55,598 nucleotides of DNA from Helochares maculicollis (Eukaryota; Arthropoda; Insecta; Coleoptera; Hydrophilidae): contig JAWQRO010000116.1 of assembly GCA_033557835.1 (NCBI GenBank), forward strand, positions 1 to 55,598. The letters are read 5' to 3'. Each line of letters starts with the position of its first letter. Positions within the stretch are counted from its first letter, which is position 1. Below, in pieces: positions 20,031 to 35,300 of this stretch. A model generated the notes under the pieces. It saw only the letters and a program-made list of their open reading frames with translations. It did not search any database and was not told the origin of the DNA. The position numbers were made by a program, and so were the translations under genes.

Positions 20031-22699
20031 TGTAAGTGTTTATTAAATAATTGGCAGTTAAGTGTTACCAGTTATCAGGGCTTATATTACATAAAACATA
20101 CATATCCTAGTGCTAAAGATGTCGATCATAACAACGACCTTTATTCGGCAGCCGTTTATGCTCGATAGCACGTATATATAAATATAACAAATTTCTCAGA
20201 GAGATCCACAACAATTGTAGATCTCCCTTCGATCCAAATGCATCACTTTTTTTGCTTAAACACTGTTTTTGGTTAAAAACGCAAAAATAACAAACATTTG
20301 AAAATATAAACACATACAAGGAACCAATAATAAAATTAAACACAAAATAAAAACGTCGAAATTGGCTAACATTACATAAAGAGAATAATAAAGTGCAAAA
20401 TATTTAACTATGAAAAATTAATTAGTAGACGCAAGAAGTAACATCGTCAGATTGCCATGTTAAAACGATAGGATAACATAATAAATAAAGTGACAGGAAA
20501 TAAGTGGAGACGGTTTCTTCTTGCACATTTACCAACAAAAAAGCGACATTCTAATTTTAAAAAAATGTTGCATCGCTAATAAAAATAAACTAATTTCGTA
20601 GCTATACTACAACTCATTTAAGTTACATAATATGAAAAAAAAAAACAAAATTAATTTAACTCAGCACAATAATATCACTGTTGACGTGTACATACAAAAT
20701 TATACAGGGAAATATACAACCTACATGAAAAATATGCTTAAAATTATGCTGAATTTTTTCAATCGCTTATGTCCTAAGGCGGGCGGCACTTTTTCCAAAA
20801 TACACGGAACGTCCGCCGATCGCTGCGCCGTAAACGTGCACCGCAATTAAAAATTGATTATTCGACATCGACGCGCCCCCGATATTTTGCAAAGAAGTGG
20901 CCTCGCATAAAATTGAATTTTTTACACACCTGTACACCACGAAAGTGCAGGTCAAATAAAATAGTTTAATTTGCTAATATACATATTTCATATATATAAT
21001 CCATACGCCCTTATTTGACTTGCACACGCTTAAAGAAACAAACTGGAAACCTAAAATGAGGCAATGGCAGTGTTAATAATTTAAAGATTGTACATTAAAA
21101 TTTTCATAAATCATTCTAGGTTTCAATCGTTATCGTTACAAAAAAATTGATACATATTTAAATACGCTAACTTCTATATACAAATACATTGTACTAAGTT
21201 TTTCTGAAAGAATAAAACAGCTATACACGTAATTTTTATTTTGGAATTAGTATAATACAATCATTAGTTACTGCAAAAGGAGGATGAAAATAATTTAGAA
21301 GCAGTTGTTTGGGTTGCAATGACGATGAGGCAGTGAGTGTTTTTTTTTGTTAATTTTATTTGATTAATTAAATTATAATTTAAAATAAATAAGAGAACTG
21401 TCAATTTCTTTTGACAAGTATTGAACACAAAATGCACAGTCTACTATTGATTGTTAGTCCCAAAATTCAATTTATCGAACTACAATTTCAGTCATTCCAA
21501 TAGAATTATGAATCGACAACACATTCAGTCTAGATATAATATACGCGTCAATATATTTATATTTATTAGACAATTTCGAACCCTCCAAGACAAAAATACT
21601 TAAGAAAAATACTCAAAAAATATGTGGTTAAATTAAATCTAGTCTTAAAAACACGATTGTTTTTTTTGTACTTTATAGTTGCTAAATGTACGTATTCCTC
21701 AACTCGCTCGACAACTGAATCATTGAATAGGAAATCGTTCCCACCAACGTCTGATACGATGTCACGTTGGCGATTATTACAGGGAAAGAACGACCCTAAC
21801 GTGAGGGGATCGTGTCGCATAGGAATCTCGAGCTCTACAATCACAGGAAAATGATGATGAACGCACAAAACAAAAACAAAAACAAAAAACCGACACTTCG
21901 CATAAGTATACACCTAAAGTTGAAGTATTTACAAAAATACCAAGTCGATGGACTATCTTTGTACTAATTTAACTAATGGGAAATTATATCACAAGTTTCG
22001 AGCCGAAGCGTCCGCAATCAGCGTCGCTTCGGCAAGTGTATTTCGAAAATAGAACACCAAGTAACTTCTTCTGCGCCTTATGACGCTTGTGTCATACGAC
22101 GTTCCACCGTATGATAATTTCTGGTCACATGACATGACGATTCTACTGCATATTAAGTAAGAATTAAATTAAAACACATGTTGGCAACGGGCAGTTGTGA
22201 TTTAATACGAAATGTGAATTACCGCTTGGAACTGATCGCTCATGCAACAAAGACCGACCAACGCAAAAACCAAACGAGCTTTGAATCTAGAGCGGACCAT
22301 CAGAACATGGACGCCTTGGGATTTTAAGTCCTAAACGCAGACCGAAAATAGTTTCGACGGATTTCGTTTGATCTCGAGCACTTTTTGACGCTTTAAGTAT
22401 TTCCGTCGGCCTTAGAATCTTTCCGTTGGATCCGTAATATTTTGGTCGATGCAAATGAAGCCGAACACGTTCGATCTAAAATATTACCGATCGTGTGCGA
22501 TCGCTACGTCCTACCGGCAGGCGAAAGGAAAAAAGCGAACACATTTTTAATGAGTACGTCCTTAAGTAAAATCTACCCCAGCTCGCCGAGTTCCGAGTTA
22601 CCTAGACCTTAGCTGTTGTAATTGCTGTGTGAAATGTAAATGAAAAGATTAAAATTGACAACTGCTCTGAAACATGCTCGCGACGTAATAATACATTTG
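20031..22699 (-). other. Probable long 3' UTR and downstream region of DOT1L
   Basis: About 2.7 kb of AT-rich sequence following the DOT1L stop codon on the minus strand, with no coding exon that I can support. Several TTTATT (AATAAA on the minus strand) occurrences could be poly(A) signals, and I cannot choose between them. The extent of the UTR is inferred only from the absence of other genes. Confidence 0.35.
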
Positions 22700-23376
22700 T
22701 CAGTTCTTCCAGCTCCCGTATTGGCCTCGTGGCTGCGGGTTCCAATCTTCACCGGACAACGAGCCGTGTCCGTAGTCGCCGGCCTCTTTGCCGTGCCAAT
22801 TATAATCTTTACCTTTCGGCCTAAACTTATCCTTGGCCATTTCGGGCTCGTCCTGCTTTTGCCACTTTTCGTCCCGCCAATGTTCCCGGTAGTAAAACTT
22901 TTTCTTGAAGTGCTGATCTGGTTTGGTCTTTTTCTCTTCCGGATGTCTCTGGTACTTCAACAGCGCCGGATTCAGCCGAGAGGGGCTTTTTTCCGAAGGC
23001 AACTCCGGACTGAAATTGGCTCCCAGACCGGGAGGCGATGAAGGAGATGGCGTGCGAGGCGGTCCCGGCTCATCATTCTGATCGACAATCGGAGGGCTAT
23101 CCGACCGCTTTTTGCTGGAGGGTACTTTGAACAGGGTCGGTTTCGAATTCGGATTGAGTTTCATCGATTGTTTTACAGAAGGTATCGCTATGGTGGCCGG
23201 AGGAGGGTCACCGTGGCCGATACCTGAATCGGGAGACGTGTTGCAGCTATCTGTGCCTTCGGTCGATCGCCTCCTTTTGTCCAATTCTGTCGAGGCGAAA
23301 GCCACCAATCTGTCGAACCCCGAACTTATCCGATCTTGCCACTTGGATTCCTCGCCCTCCTCTTCCACTTCAACGT
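22700..23376 (-). CDS. DOT1L: DOT1L coding exon 9: C-terminal exon
   Basis: The acceptor CCCTTTAG precedes the exon, which completes the phase-1 codon from 27424 to give D-V-E-V-E-E-E-G-E-E. It has no in-frame ATG near its beginning, so it is not a separate gene. It encodes SKWQDRISSGFDRLVAFAST, SPDSGIGHGDPP and a Pro/Ser/Lys-rich end (GQYGSWKN, stop at 22702-22700). From memory, insect DOT1/grappa proteins end with a similar block; I have not checked this. The ~4-kb intron between this and exon 8 contains no exon that I could add while keeping the phase. Confidence 0.8.
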
Positions 23377-26300
23377 CTAAAGGGATCAAGTCACAAAAGA
23401 AAATTTATTTCACAAGAATTCCACTTTCAGTACTAAAAAAAAAGTAATGCTAATTTGTACATTTGAAAAAAGCGTTTCTGAACGGTGCGCGACATTTCGT
23501 TTTTCCGCCGCTCCAACATCTACGTGTTTTGGGCGAACTGTGATTGCGGAGTTGACCTCGCATCACTTGATATTGATATTCAGCGAAAGAAAAATCAGAT
23601 CGTAGGCACACAAAGCGTCACACAGACGAACATTGCCTTCGCAAGGACACACGTTTGAATTAGAAGTTGACGATCGCCAAACTGAAACGCCTTTTTCATC
23701 ACAAAAAGCAAACATAACACATCTCTGAAATAAAACGTTATTGCCCTTTTGCACCTTGAAATTCCGCGGAAATTTCTACTCGTAGTAAAATTGAAACGTC
23801 AAAACCGCTCTTTTTACTCTAAATTTACTTTGTTCTCCGAATTATTTTCTAGCTCAAACTTCCAACTAACAACAGAAAATAGCTTCATTTTTTCAATCGA
23901 TCGAGTTTGCGCTCGTAAACTAGCAAGTTACTTAGGTCATCACTGATTAAGAGAAAAGTAAACGAAAAACAAAACACAAATGAAATAATAAAAAATAAAA
24001 AAAAAACGATGTATTTTAGTCTGTAATAGTATTAAGTCAACAACAACCACCACCACCAAAACGAATGAAACAAGAACAAATAACTAAAGTATAATTAAGG
24101 AGCTTGAGCGAAATAAAAATTAATAAAAAAATAAAATATAGCTTTAAGCTACTTACCACCAATTTTTATCAGCCATCTAATTATCTAATATGGATGGGAT
24201 ATAATGCATGCGCGTTTATATGCGCGTGAGATTGTGCATGCCAGAACTGTGCTGCCTCCTATTTCAACGCAAACAAAACTACAGTAAATATAAAAACTTC
24301 AGATGTCATTATAACACGAATAACTTTTCTGAGGCGGGCGACGGACTCTGTTCGCCCCAACAATTGAATCGTTTTGTTTTCAATAGATCGGTAGGTTCTA
24401 CCGCCGACTTAACTTCGTACGTCAAGGAAAATTTAATCGTGTAATAATGGTCTAGTTCATTTTTATAACATTATCGCTAATCTACGAAATTTTCTAAAAA
24501 TAAAAAAGAAGTACTAAAATCTAACAGTGACTCGAATCGTAAAAGCTCGTATCAAGTCAAAATCTGGACTCTAATTGGAAAGCAACCACAGTTTCATCGT
24601 CTGAATTTTGTTTCAGATTTCTTTTGTTCTATTGAAATTTTTGCGGAGTCAGTCCAAACATAAACAGTTTCTTTGGGTCGTTCGACCTGCACAAAAGCAA
24701 TTTGTTTATTTTAGGTTACAAAAGCCTTCAAAATGTGAATTAATTTCAGATGCGAATTGATTTGATGACTCGAAAATGAATCGTTACAAAGTGAATAGTA
24801 TCATGAATAAATAAATACTGCATAAATGGAGTAATTTCCACACCCAGAAAAAATTATGTTCTGCATTCGGATGGTTTTAATATGATTCCAGTTAAAATAA
24901 ACATTAATTTTGCACGTGGACTATCCTAACCTCCAAAATTGACATTTTGGCGGGCCGTTTACAAATTGATCTCTCAAAAGTGAAGAGAAAACTGATTTGA
25001 ACCACTGCAATTAGTCAGAATAAGTAGTTTTGGTTTTCGCTTTGAAAATGATTTTGAAATTGAGGTTAATTATAGTTTGCACGTGTCATTTTTCTGAGTA
25101 AGTAGGAAACGCTCCGATCATTAGAAATTGAATCTAAAACAAAAATGAATCAACAAAAGTGTAATTTACAAACTTGAAACTACATTTATTAATAAAATGT
25201 GTGATCAAAAAATAAATAAATGGTATTGCTATAAAAATTGAATAACTATAGTTAACTGATAAATGGATAGTACGAGCAAAAAATTGTTTAAAACCTGTTT
25301 ATGTCATGGAATTAAAGTTAAAAATAAAAAGTACACATGAATGAACAACTTAAAGTGAAAATAAAGAGTCAATAAAGATAAGGAAAGACCGACAGCGCCA
25401 TTTTGTTTGTTCTTTCGGCGATCGTTTCTCAAAAGCGGCGCTCTCGTTCTTTAAATTGTTTAGATGACCAGTGCACACAGAAATGTAATGAGTGACACAA
25501 TGAATCAAATGAAAGAAACAAAAACACCCAGCAAGCTCACGACACCCAATTTGGAGCAGGGATAGGTGAAACAAAAAGCAAGCAACAATCAGTAGTCGAT
25601 TTTAAGTGGACGTCATGCAAGGTACAAACTGGTAATAAAAAATGAAGCATTCTGCTACTCCGTTTAAAAATACAACCCTAAAATATATAATTATACAATT
25701 CCCCAGTATTACTAAAAATCACCACATCAAATGTGTTCCCAGCAAACTCAGATTACACAAAAATACTTTGTCAAACAAATGAATCCGTTGCACAATTTAA
25801 AAAGCGGCATAAAACAAAATTTCGTTCGGCCACCACCAAAAGGGCGCACACTTCTCCCTATTTTGGCAGCCACCGTTCAAAATGGTTAACAATTCAAATA
25901 ACATCGTAAAGAAAAACATACAAAAGTGTCATGGGCATTAAACTTGAAAATTCCGCATTCGATGAATGAAAATGGTGAATGAGAGTGTCGAGGATCTTGC
26001 AAATCTACTAACAAAACTAATTTTTACACAAATATTGAAATATACAATTACCAATTCAAGTAGATTCACCCCTGTTAAAGAGGAATTAAACCGAAAATAT
26101 ACGAATAAAGTTTGCAAACAAATCGCAGAGCAAACATGTAACTTTGCGTTTGCGCATCTTTACAGGGAAGGAAACCTACTTGAATTTGAATAACACGTAG
26201 AAAAACAATGCAAGGTCCTTATTATGCGTATGTTTTAAATGAGTAAATCATGAGATTTCAATGCTGATTAGTAATGTATATTAGGCCTAAATTATCGTTA

Positions 26301-29300
26301 AGATGCAAAAGTCAAAACGTAACATTTCAGTGGGTCGTAATGGAGTACATTACATTAGTGCGATATTTCATCTCCGAGACGATTACTCTATGATTTTAAT
26401 TCTGCGAGCAATATTAAGTCATTTTCCAGCTGAAGAAAGGTTTTAACTCGGCAAAGCTTTACTATACCAAAAGGTGTTACAGCTAGGGACTATTGCCACA
26501 GTTGTCGCTTTGGCCACAACTTTTCACAAAGTAGGCGAGCTGTCAAATATTATCCCGAAATGTCGAAAATGAAGTGTCAAAGTGTAAATTTATAATAATC
26601 CAAATTGATTATTTTAGGTTTGTTCAACAAGTGCTCTCAAACATTTCTTAGCGAGATTTTGTTTTTCCGGTTCATTTTTGAAAACAAACTAAAGTATACT
26701 ACAACATTAATGTACTCCAAGTTGAGCGATACTATCATTAAAACCGTTCAAATCTAAAATGGCTGCCCAACAAGGCGTTAATAAAATTGAATTTCTATCT
26801 GTAGTTGCCAATTATTGCCTATTAATTATTTAAATCGATACCATCAGTTGATACACTTATTTATAGATGTGTGAAAAAGTTTTGTCGTTATTTTATCAAA
26901 AATTGGGCATTTATTGAGGAAGAACGATACCTAATGTATTGTCCATTGCTAGCCGCTAGTTTTCCCCATTTTTCTGGAAGTATACTGATATATTGGAAGA
27001 GCAGTGAATCGGTCGAATCGATCTGATTTTTGGTATCTGCATACGACTGGAAGTGTCGACACCATTTAAATTTGTAACGCCGTGCCATAAGTGGCAGCCA
27101 TGTTAGATTTGAGTGACACGACTCGGACTAGCCTGGCTGCATTCAAGATCTCATGAACGAGACACGTGGCATCTTAACGTACACTTACTATCTAGCAGAT
27201 GGTCGAAGGAAATGTATCGGAGACAATGAAAGCACCGCACAGATCAAGGCGATTTCGAGAAAATCACTTTAATCTGCTCGGATTGAGTGTAAGATGATTC
27301 CCGTCCAAATGGTATGTATGGTCCAAAACATTTAAATTCCATAATTCAAAGGGCAATAATACATAAGATGCTTTAAATAAAGCGTGCAAGATGATTTTGC
27401 GGGCGAGGAAAAAATTTATTTACCGTCATCCGGACGCTTCCTGGGTCCGACTGCAATCTCGTGCACTTCGTCCACAAGAGGCGTGGATGTGTTGGAATGA
27501 GGTTCCGGGGAGGCGGCGTGCATCGGGTTTCTTTGCATTTCTTGTACGTACGAGGGTCGGCGGATGTTGCGCATGGGACCTTGAATGACGGGGGATTCTC
27601 TCTTGTACTGGCAATCGCTATTTCCAGATTCAGTCTTAATACCGGAGCCTTCTTGGTACCCGGGTATGTTGGATATAATAGACGGTTGAACGAAGCCTCT
27701 TCTGTCGTAGTCCATTTCTTCCTTTATGTGTTGCGCGTTTAAAACTCGAGCTTGCAAACTGGCTGCAAGTCCCTCAGGTACGAAATTGCTTCGGGGTTCT
27801 TCCATGGACATGACGGGTTTGACGTCGTTGAAATAGGATTCGTGATATGGTTTGATGTCGGCCCGTGGCAGAGGGGTATATTGGTCGTTCTGTTGGTAAT
27901 TTGACGTCATGTTGGTGCGACTCGATTGAGTGGGGTACAGAACGGTGGTGCGAGGGGAGTACTGCGGTAAGCGAGGGGACGGTTGCGGCGGGTGGATGTA
28001 CGTCGACATATTATGGTTGGCGATCGGGGGTTTCACGTGCGTGTGCATGTAAGCCAAGCCTTCCAGTCCTTCCGCAGAAGACGGCCTCGAAATGGGGCTG
28101 TACACTTGACGGGCGACCGGTTCGGACTCTTTGTTAGGTACATTCAAGTCGTTAGGAACCTTCACGTTAACTCTCTCGGGGCGGGGCGGTAAATTGGCAT
28201 TTACCACCGACCTCGACGTTACCGTCGCGGTTCCTTGAATATCGCTCATGTCAACGGCGGCGTTTATAATGCACTGGTTGGAAATTTCCAGCGTGCGTTC
28301 TATTTCCCCGGACATTAAGTCTCCGATCGTCCTGGTGGCGACTATTCCGTCTACGTGGCCAAAGTGGTGCTGAGCCGCCAGTTTCTCCTGGGACAAGTGA
28401 CGGCGAAGTGCCAACTTTGCCGGCGAAACTTGGGTGTAGTCGGGTTGCTCCGATGCGACCTGCCGCGACACTTGAGGCGAGATTCTCGGTACTTCGGGTT
28501 CTCGATAACATTCGACCATGCTGGCCAATCCTTCTTGGTGTTGCGGGAAGTTCCTGCCGTCCTCTCCCGATCTAACGATCGTTTCACTTCTCACCTGTTT
28601 GTACTTTGAATCTTGAGGTCTCGGCACCGGCTGGGTTTTTTCTTCTTGCTTTGTCGTTATCGCACCCGAAAACGGTGGGTATTGCTGGTTGGAATGGTAA
28701 GCCCCCTGATTGCCGGATGCGCTCGTGCTTCCGACAACACCTGCAGCTGTGCCCCCACCTTGAAAAGAGGTGCCAGTCGCACTCGCACCCGAACCCGCAC
28801 TCGTACCCCCACCCGCTGGAGTGTACATTTGCCCGCTTTGACTCTTATTCCGGTTATGTTGGTCTTCGTTCAACACGGACGTGATGATACTCTTCAACCT
28901 ATCTTCGAAGTTGTCACACCTCGGTGGCTCTTGTGACCGTTGCTGGTTAGTAAGAGGCGGCGGCGGCGGATTTCCAGGAAAGGCCGCGCTGTTGGTTAGC
29001 TTGGCTCTCTTGGAAACCTGTACTGGCGCCGGCATGGAGTTGGTGGTGCGCGCGTGAACACCTCTGGTGCCGCTACTCGAAGTGGTTTGCTTGCTATTGG
29101 AAGATACGTGAGGCAGTTTATTAGAGTTGGCGGATAATTTGCTGGCTTCGATCATTCTTCCCTTCTCCAATATTTTCTGAGCCAAAATCTCGGGATTTTG
29201 CTCTTCGATCTTGGCAATATCAGGTACGTCGGGCCAGTCCTGAGACCTGGCTCTGTAATCTCTCGACTTCCGAGACACCTTGGCGCTGCTTTGCTGCTGT

Positions 29301-32300
29301 CGAGCCGCCAGAGCCTGCGCTTGCTTTCGTTCCTCGCTGGTTTTTTCCAAAGACAACACTTCTCCTTCCAGCAAAGAAACTTGGTTATGAAGCTTCTTTC
29401 TGTGAGACAGTGTCGAGGAAATTTCTCGAAGAATGCACTCCTCGGCGACCCTGGGATTCAACTCCCGGGACGGGTCCTGCTTAGCGTATTTTTCGATGAT
29501 TTCCTGTTGGCGTTGCAGGACCAAATTCTTTTGCTCCTGCTCCAAATTTCCAACTTGGACTTGCAGCTTGCTGGCCTTCGCTTGAAGCTCCTTGTGCCGG
29601 CAAACAATTTCTTTGGCTTTAGCTAGAAGATCGACGGGTGAAACGGCATTGATGCCCAGTTCGCTCATTCTGGCCTTCAAAAGGGCGACGCTGTCGTCGA
29701 TCAGCACTTTGATCTGCTTCTCCAGCTGAGCCGCCCGACTTTGCAGCCGCTGATTGCGCTCCTTCTCCTCCTTGATGTGGTTCTCGATGGTGATTTTGTA
29801 CTGCGGCGCCTTCATCTGCTCTATCATGGTCATGTACTGCGCACGGTACATGTCCAGCAGAATCTGGAGGGCGTAGGGCGTGTTGGAAGGCGTCGGCGGA
29901 ATTTCCAGCTCGTTATGAACCATGTCCGTGCTGAGGGCGGTCAGTTGTTGATCGACGGTTCCCGGTGCCGGAGGTATCTTTTTTCCATTTGCTTTAACAA
30001 AATTCATCAGATTCAATCGAACGTTCCGATCGAGCTGCGCTTCGGCACGAGTCGGTTTATTTTCGTGTACGTACGGAAGAAACACCTTAAATTGAAATGC
30101 TTACCTTGCGGTGACGTGCTGAGCAAAGTCTGGCTGTGCAACAGATCGAGTCCGTTGATCTTGATGGTCTTCTTAGGCTTTGCCTTCTTCACTCTACCAC
30201 GGCGCGGCTTAGGTAAAGGCTTTGGTTGCGGGGGCTGGTTCTGATTCTTGCCATTACGGGAAATTTTCCGGCGCAGTTTCTTATTCTGTCGCTTGCCCTA
30301 AACGGAACAACGGTTAAGGTTTCTTAAAGCGGCAGGAAAGCACGATCGAATTTTACCTTTCCTGTGGTGGCCTCGTCCTCAGACTGGGAGCTCTTCCCCT
30401 TGTTGGAACACCAATCTGACCAAGCTCTGCGCGTTGTAGGTCCGAAATTTCCATCCAAATCATAGAAATCGCTGTCGGAGCTAGAGTCGTTCGCCATTTG
30501 CTTCGAGAGGTCTCTACGTGCTCGGTCCCGCGACGAACGGGAATTGCCACTTTCTTCGTCGTTGTTGTTGGCCCCCTAAACGAGAAACGGGAAATTTGTA
30601 ACGTCTTAAGATGCCTAAGCTCAGAAACTTACTTGGTTGGCAGGTAATATATAAATAAAGCAGTAAGTGTGGAATTAACCAAAATTAGGCATATAGTATC
30701 AGAAGAAAAAACATGTCGGCCATTTTGCTACCACGAACTAAATTTACAAGGCACACATGCTCTCTTAAAAACCACCTGGTTTGGTTTAGCAAAAACAGTT
30801 TGGAGTGAGCTTCACTGAACAGCTTGTTACAATTTTTTCTCTCGTACCAGGTGGTCGTCAGTGCGTTTGCACTCCAGACTTTCACTATGTTGATTTTGCA
30901 GAAACATTATAAATACCACAGTTTCAAGACACCTTGCAAGCTACATTTTAAAATCACCGAGCCCAACCGATACCGAATCGACTCGACAAATCAACACTTT
31001 AATTCTAATGGGCAATTAAATTAACTATAAAATATCTTGTAATTTTAATGTGTTCACCAGGTTTAAATATACAATCTTATTTTATCCCAAAACCAGACTG
31101 AAAAATTGGTCGGAATAAAAAATTACATTTTAAGTCGGAAAACCCGAAGTGGGATTTTATCTGCATTTGTTTACGTTTCAAAATTTGGTCTTTTTGCATA
31201 AATTTTATTAATTGATGTACACTTACGTACCGAGTTTATTCGTGTGAACTGGAAGGATGACATTTTAAAATTTAACGGAACATTTTGGAAGAGGGAAAAT
31301 TCGACACGTGAAAACTTGCAAGTATTATTTTCCTGGAAAATCAAGAATAGGAGAGCGCAAACCCAGCTGGTACGCAGAATGTTCTGATTGCTTACGTAGA
31401 CAAATCTTGTAGCTCTCGGTCGGGTTCTTAATATCGAACGATCGTAATATCAAACAATTAGACACGATAGTAAAGTTTGGGTAGTTTTGGAAATTTTATC
31501 TCGTGAGTAATAGTTATAAATTTTGTAATTTGACGGCCTCCGAGCGGCGAGGAGTGAAAATAGCCACGATCTTACTGCGACTCTAATTGTCCTGTATAAC
31601 GACCAGATAACGGGCGACTAAAATTGGGATATGTACCATTTTTACCTTTTTGGGATTGCGCAACCGTTGGAAGTAACGCTCCAATTTAGTCCTGTCGATA
31701 ATGTGGAGGTAGTAAGAAACTGGCTTTCCCGTCCAAGAGACGGATCCCCTCAGAGGCGACATTTCCGATACGTGCATGATTGTTCCGATGTCGCTCAAAT
31801 TTCGGTCGGTGATCCGGAAATTCAGGGGACAAAAGCTTTTGGAAGAAACGATTCTGGCTCCATCCCGCAGATCGGCGAATCGTTCTTTCAGTTGATGGTC
31901 GACGTTGGGTCCGAAGGCGAAGTTGTTGACGAAGACTATGGACGCCGAATTGATTTTCTCACGGTGCTCTTCGTTGAGGAAATCGCCCTTTATGAGCTTG
32001 TACTCGCCGAACTTTTTGCCGTACCATTGCATCCAGGCACGGAAATTTTTGTTCATGGACTCGGCGTACCTGCTGGGGACTTCGGCCCGCTCGATCCCCA
32101 AGCAGATTTTGCACGGCGTGGCGGCGGCCATTTGCAGAACGACTTGCCCGACACCGGATCCCAGATCGATGAAGATGTCGTCGGCTGTGATTTCGATCTG
32201 GTCGATCATTTGGCAAACCAATTCATAAGATGTTTCTCCGTAGACCTAAAAATTACATTCGCTGATTAATGCGGCAAAGATCGTTCGGAATGTTGCCAAA

Positions 32301-35300
32301 CAAGCTATGTCGAAGAAGGAATAGACGATAAACGTATTGTCATGGACTTTATCAGTTTTCTCTCCTTCAACATAAGCATACCCTTCGAGGTATCACATCT
32401 GAAGCGTAGTTATCCGTTGAAATAAAATCAAATTTGACCTATGATCCCCGAGTTAACTTGACCTGATAGTCGGCCCAAAGAATAAAACTGCCCTAATTAG
32501 ATTTGACTGGTAAATAACGATATTAAACTTGACCTATTCCAGATGTTTGCTCTCGTTCATTAATTAAAAACACTTTAAATTTAGCTGATGAATAGTTTGC
32601 GTTAAAATTACCTCAGGTGAAAATGGTTCATATTGATTTAGCTTGTCGGGGTCTGTAACGGCCTGATTGTAGGTTTGCTGCAGGATGTGTCGCAAAAGAC
32701 CCCTTGATGGATACTTATTCAAGCGCTGCGCAGTTAAAGATGTTCCTTTTTCCTACAAGACGAATTAAATTTTAGGTCACAATTGTCAATGGATTTCTAC
32801 CAGTTCTATGACGGTATTGGATAGGGTAGGGGAGTACTGAGCGAATGTCACGAAGTCAGCCATAAATTTCCAACGATACGTTTTTTAAATTTGCAGTTTT
32901 TTATCTACAATGCACACAAACTAAACACTCGAAAGAAAAGATTTAACTTTTAAAATTTAAAAGAAGGCCCAGGGAGGGAAAGTTAAGCTCGGTGGGAAAT
33001 TTACGGCTAACTTGACATGAAGATTTGCGCTTACCAATGCCACGACACTGTCTATCGCTCTATTAAACCTATCACATAACGATTTCATACTCTCGTAACT
33101 TCTCGTATCATAATCATGGAGTATGTTGTTTTCCAATGGCAGTTTGAGTTCCGGCAGGTCCTCACACACCCAGCTGAAATTCGAACATAACATCCTAAGT
33201 TTCCTACCTTCGGTTCTAAACTTGTATACTTACCGTATGGTTTCCACGATTTCCAAAGCTCCATCGTGCCGATCCTGCAAGAACGATATGTTTGATATGT
33301 TTTTTGAAACGATAAATTTCAAGTGGGAAGGTATCCAACAAAAGGAAAATAATCAATGCATTATACATTTTTATGGGCATTCTAAGCATGCCCTAGAAAT
33401 ATTTTTTTTTGTGTTTGTGCAACTTTAATCATATAACTAATATTATTTCCCGCCAAATTTTAATTTCAACCATTCGATGTGATTCTAAATTAAAACGATT
33501 TAAAATGATGGGAACTCAGTGCAAATGCTTCGACGATATCCGATCCATTGTTTATTGTCGTGCTTATCAAAGATCACAATATCCATGTGGAATGTAGATT
33601 CAAAAATCAATTAATAAGCCATTTAGATAAGATATTACCCACAACAAAGATTACAAAATAAAATCGATAGGTACAGTTTAAGTGCAAACAAAGCATTCCA
33701 CGTTTATTCGGACTTTGATTATGCAAGCATGCTTTGAACTGAAGAAACAAGGGATTGGGTATATCAACAGTTATTTATTCCAAAGCACACTTTTATGATT
33801 CACTCCAAAAATGAATGCAACACTTGGAATTAACGTCATAACTGGAATTCCAAGGAAATGTCATAAATGGAAGTAAAAAGGAAAGACTTAAACTCTCATA
33901 ACTGGGATAAAAAGTACACCATAGATGAGTTTAAAAAGAACGTCATGAGTCAGACCAAAATTAATCTCTTGAGTGGGACTACAATGCATGCCATGCATAA
34001 AAAAATAGTCTTATGTGTATTCAAAAGAAATCTCTTAAGTAGGATTAACATCAATGCCATGCATTAAATTAGATAAAATTGATAAGTAGAATTAAATAGA
34101 ATCTTATAAGTGGGATTAAAGAGAATCTCATAAGTGGGATTAAAAAGAATCTTATCTGTGAAATTAAAATGGATGTCGTAACTAGAGTTAAAATAAAAAT
34201 CAAGAGTGGAATAAAAAAGAACGACATAATTGAGACTAAAATGAATCTCACAAGTGGGATAAGAAAGTCATACATGAAATTGAAAAAAAAAGACCGTCAC
34301 AAATGAAGCCAACATTAGCCTCACAAGTGGGAGTGAAATGAATGCCACACATGAAATTTACAAAACTTGTAAGTGGAATTACAATAGAATCTTATAAGTG
34401 GGATTAAAGAGAATCTTATCTGTTAAATTAAAATGGACATTGTAACGCAAATTAAAATAAAAATCAACAGTGGAATTAAAAATAACAATATAAGTGGGAT
34501 TAAAAAGAATCTCATAAGTGAGATAAAACAAGAGAGTCATATGTAGACTTGAAAAAGTCACAAATGAAACTAAAAATTGACTTGCAAGTGGGACTGAAAT
34601 AAATGTTATGCATAAAATTTGCAAAAATTGTAAGTGGAATTAAAAATAATCTCATAAGTGGGAAAAAAGAGAATCTCATAAGTGGGATAAAAAAAAGAAA
34701 GTCATGCACGGATTTGAAAAGAATGTTACAAATGGAACTAAAAATTGTCTCACAAGTGAGATTGAAATGAATACCATGCATGAAATTTAAAAAAATTGTA
34801 AATGGAATTAAATAGAATCTTATAAGTGGGATTAAAGGAAATCTTATATGTGAACTTAAAATGGACATTGTAGCTAGAATTAAAATAAAAATTAAGAGTG
34901 GAATTAAAAAGAACAACATGATTGGGACCAAAAAGGATCTTATAAGTGGGTTAAGACAAGAAAGTCATGCATGGACTTGAAAAGAACGTCACAAATGAAA
35001 CTAAAAATTGTCTCACAAGTGGGACTGAAATTAATAACATACATGAAATTTAAAAAAATTGTAAGTGGAATTAAATAGAATCTTATAAGTGGGATTAAAG
35101 GGAATCTTATTTGTGAACTTAAAATGGACATTGTAGTTAGAATTAAAATAAAAATCAAGAGTAGAATTAGAAAGAACAACATAATTGGGAATAAAATGAA
35201 TCTCACAAGTGGGATAAGAAAAGAAAGTCGTGCATAGACTTGAAAAAAATGTTACAAATGAAACTAAAGATAACCACACAAGTGGGACTGAAATGAATGT

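Noticed and set aside
22700..23389. Treating 22700-23389 as a separate single-exon gene
   Set aside because: The frame has no ATG at its start (it begins with TTG upstream of a CCCTTTAG acceptor) and joins in phase to DOT1L exon 8, making the total divisible by three.
27391..30244. Several plus-strand ORFs opposite DOT1L exons (for example 29198-29626, 29741-30244)
   Set aside because: Antisense shadows of GC-rich coding exons; the minus strand has family motifs and consistent splice phases.
31631..32269. 212-codon plus-strand ORF opposite the DOT1L catalytic exon
   Set aside because: Shadow of the methyltransferase exon; the minus strand encodes DLGSGVGQ and all DOT1 motifs.
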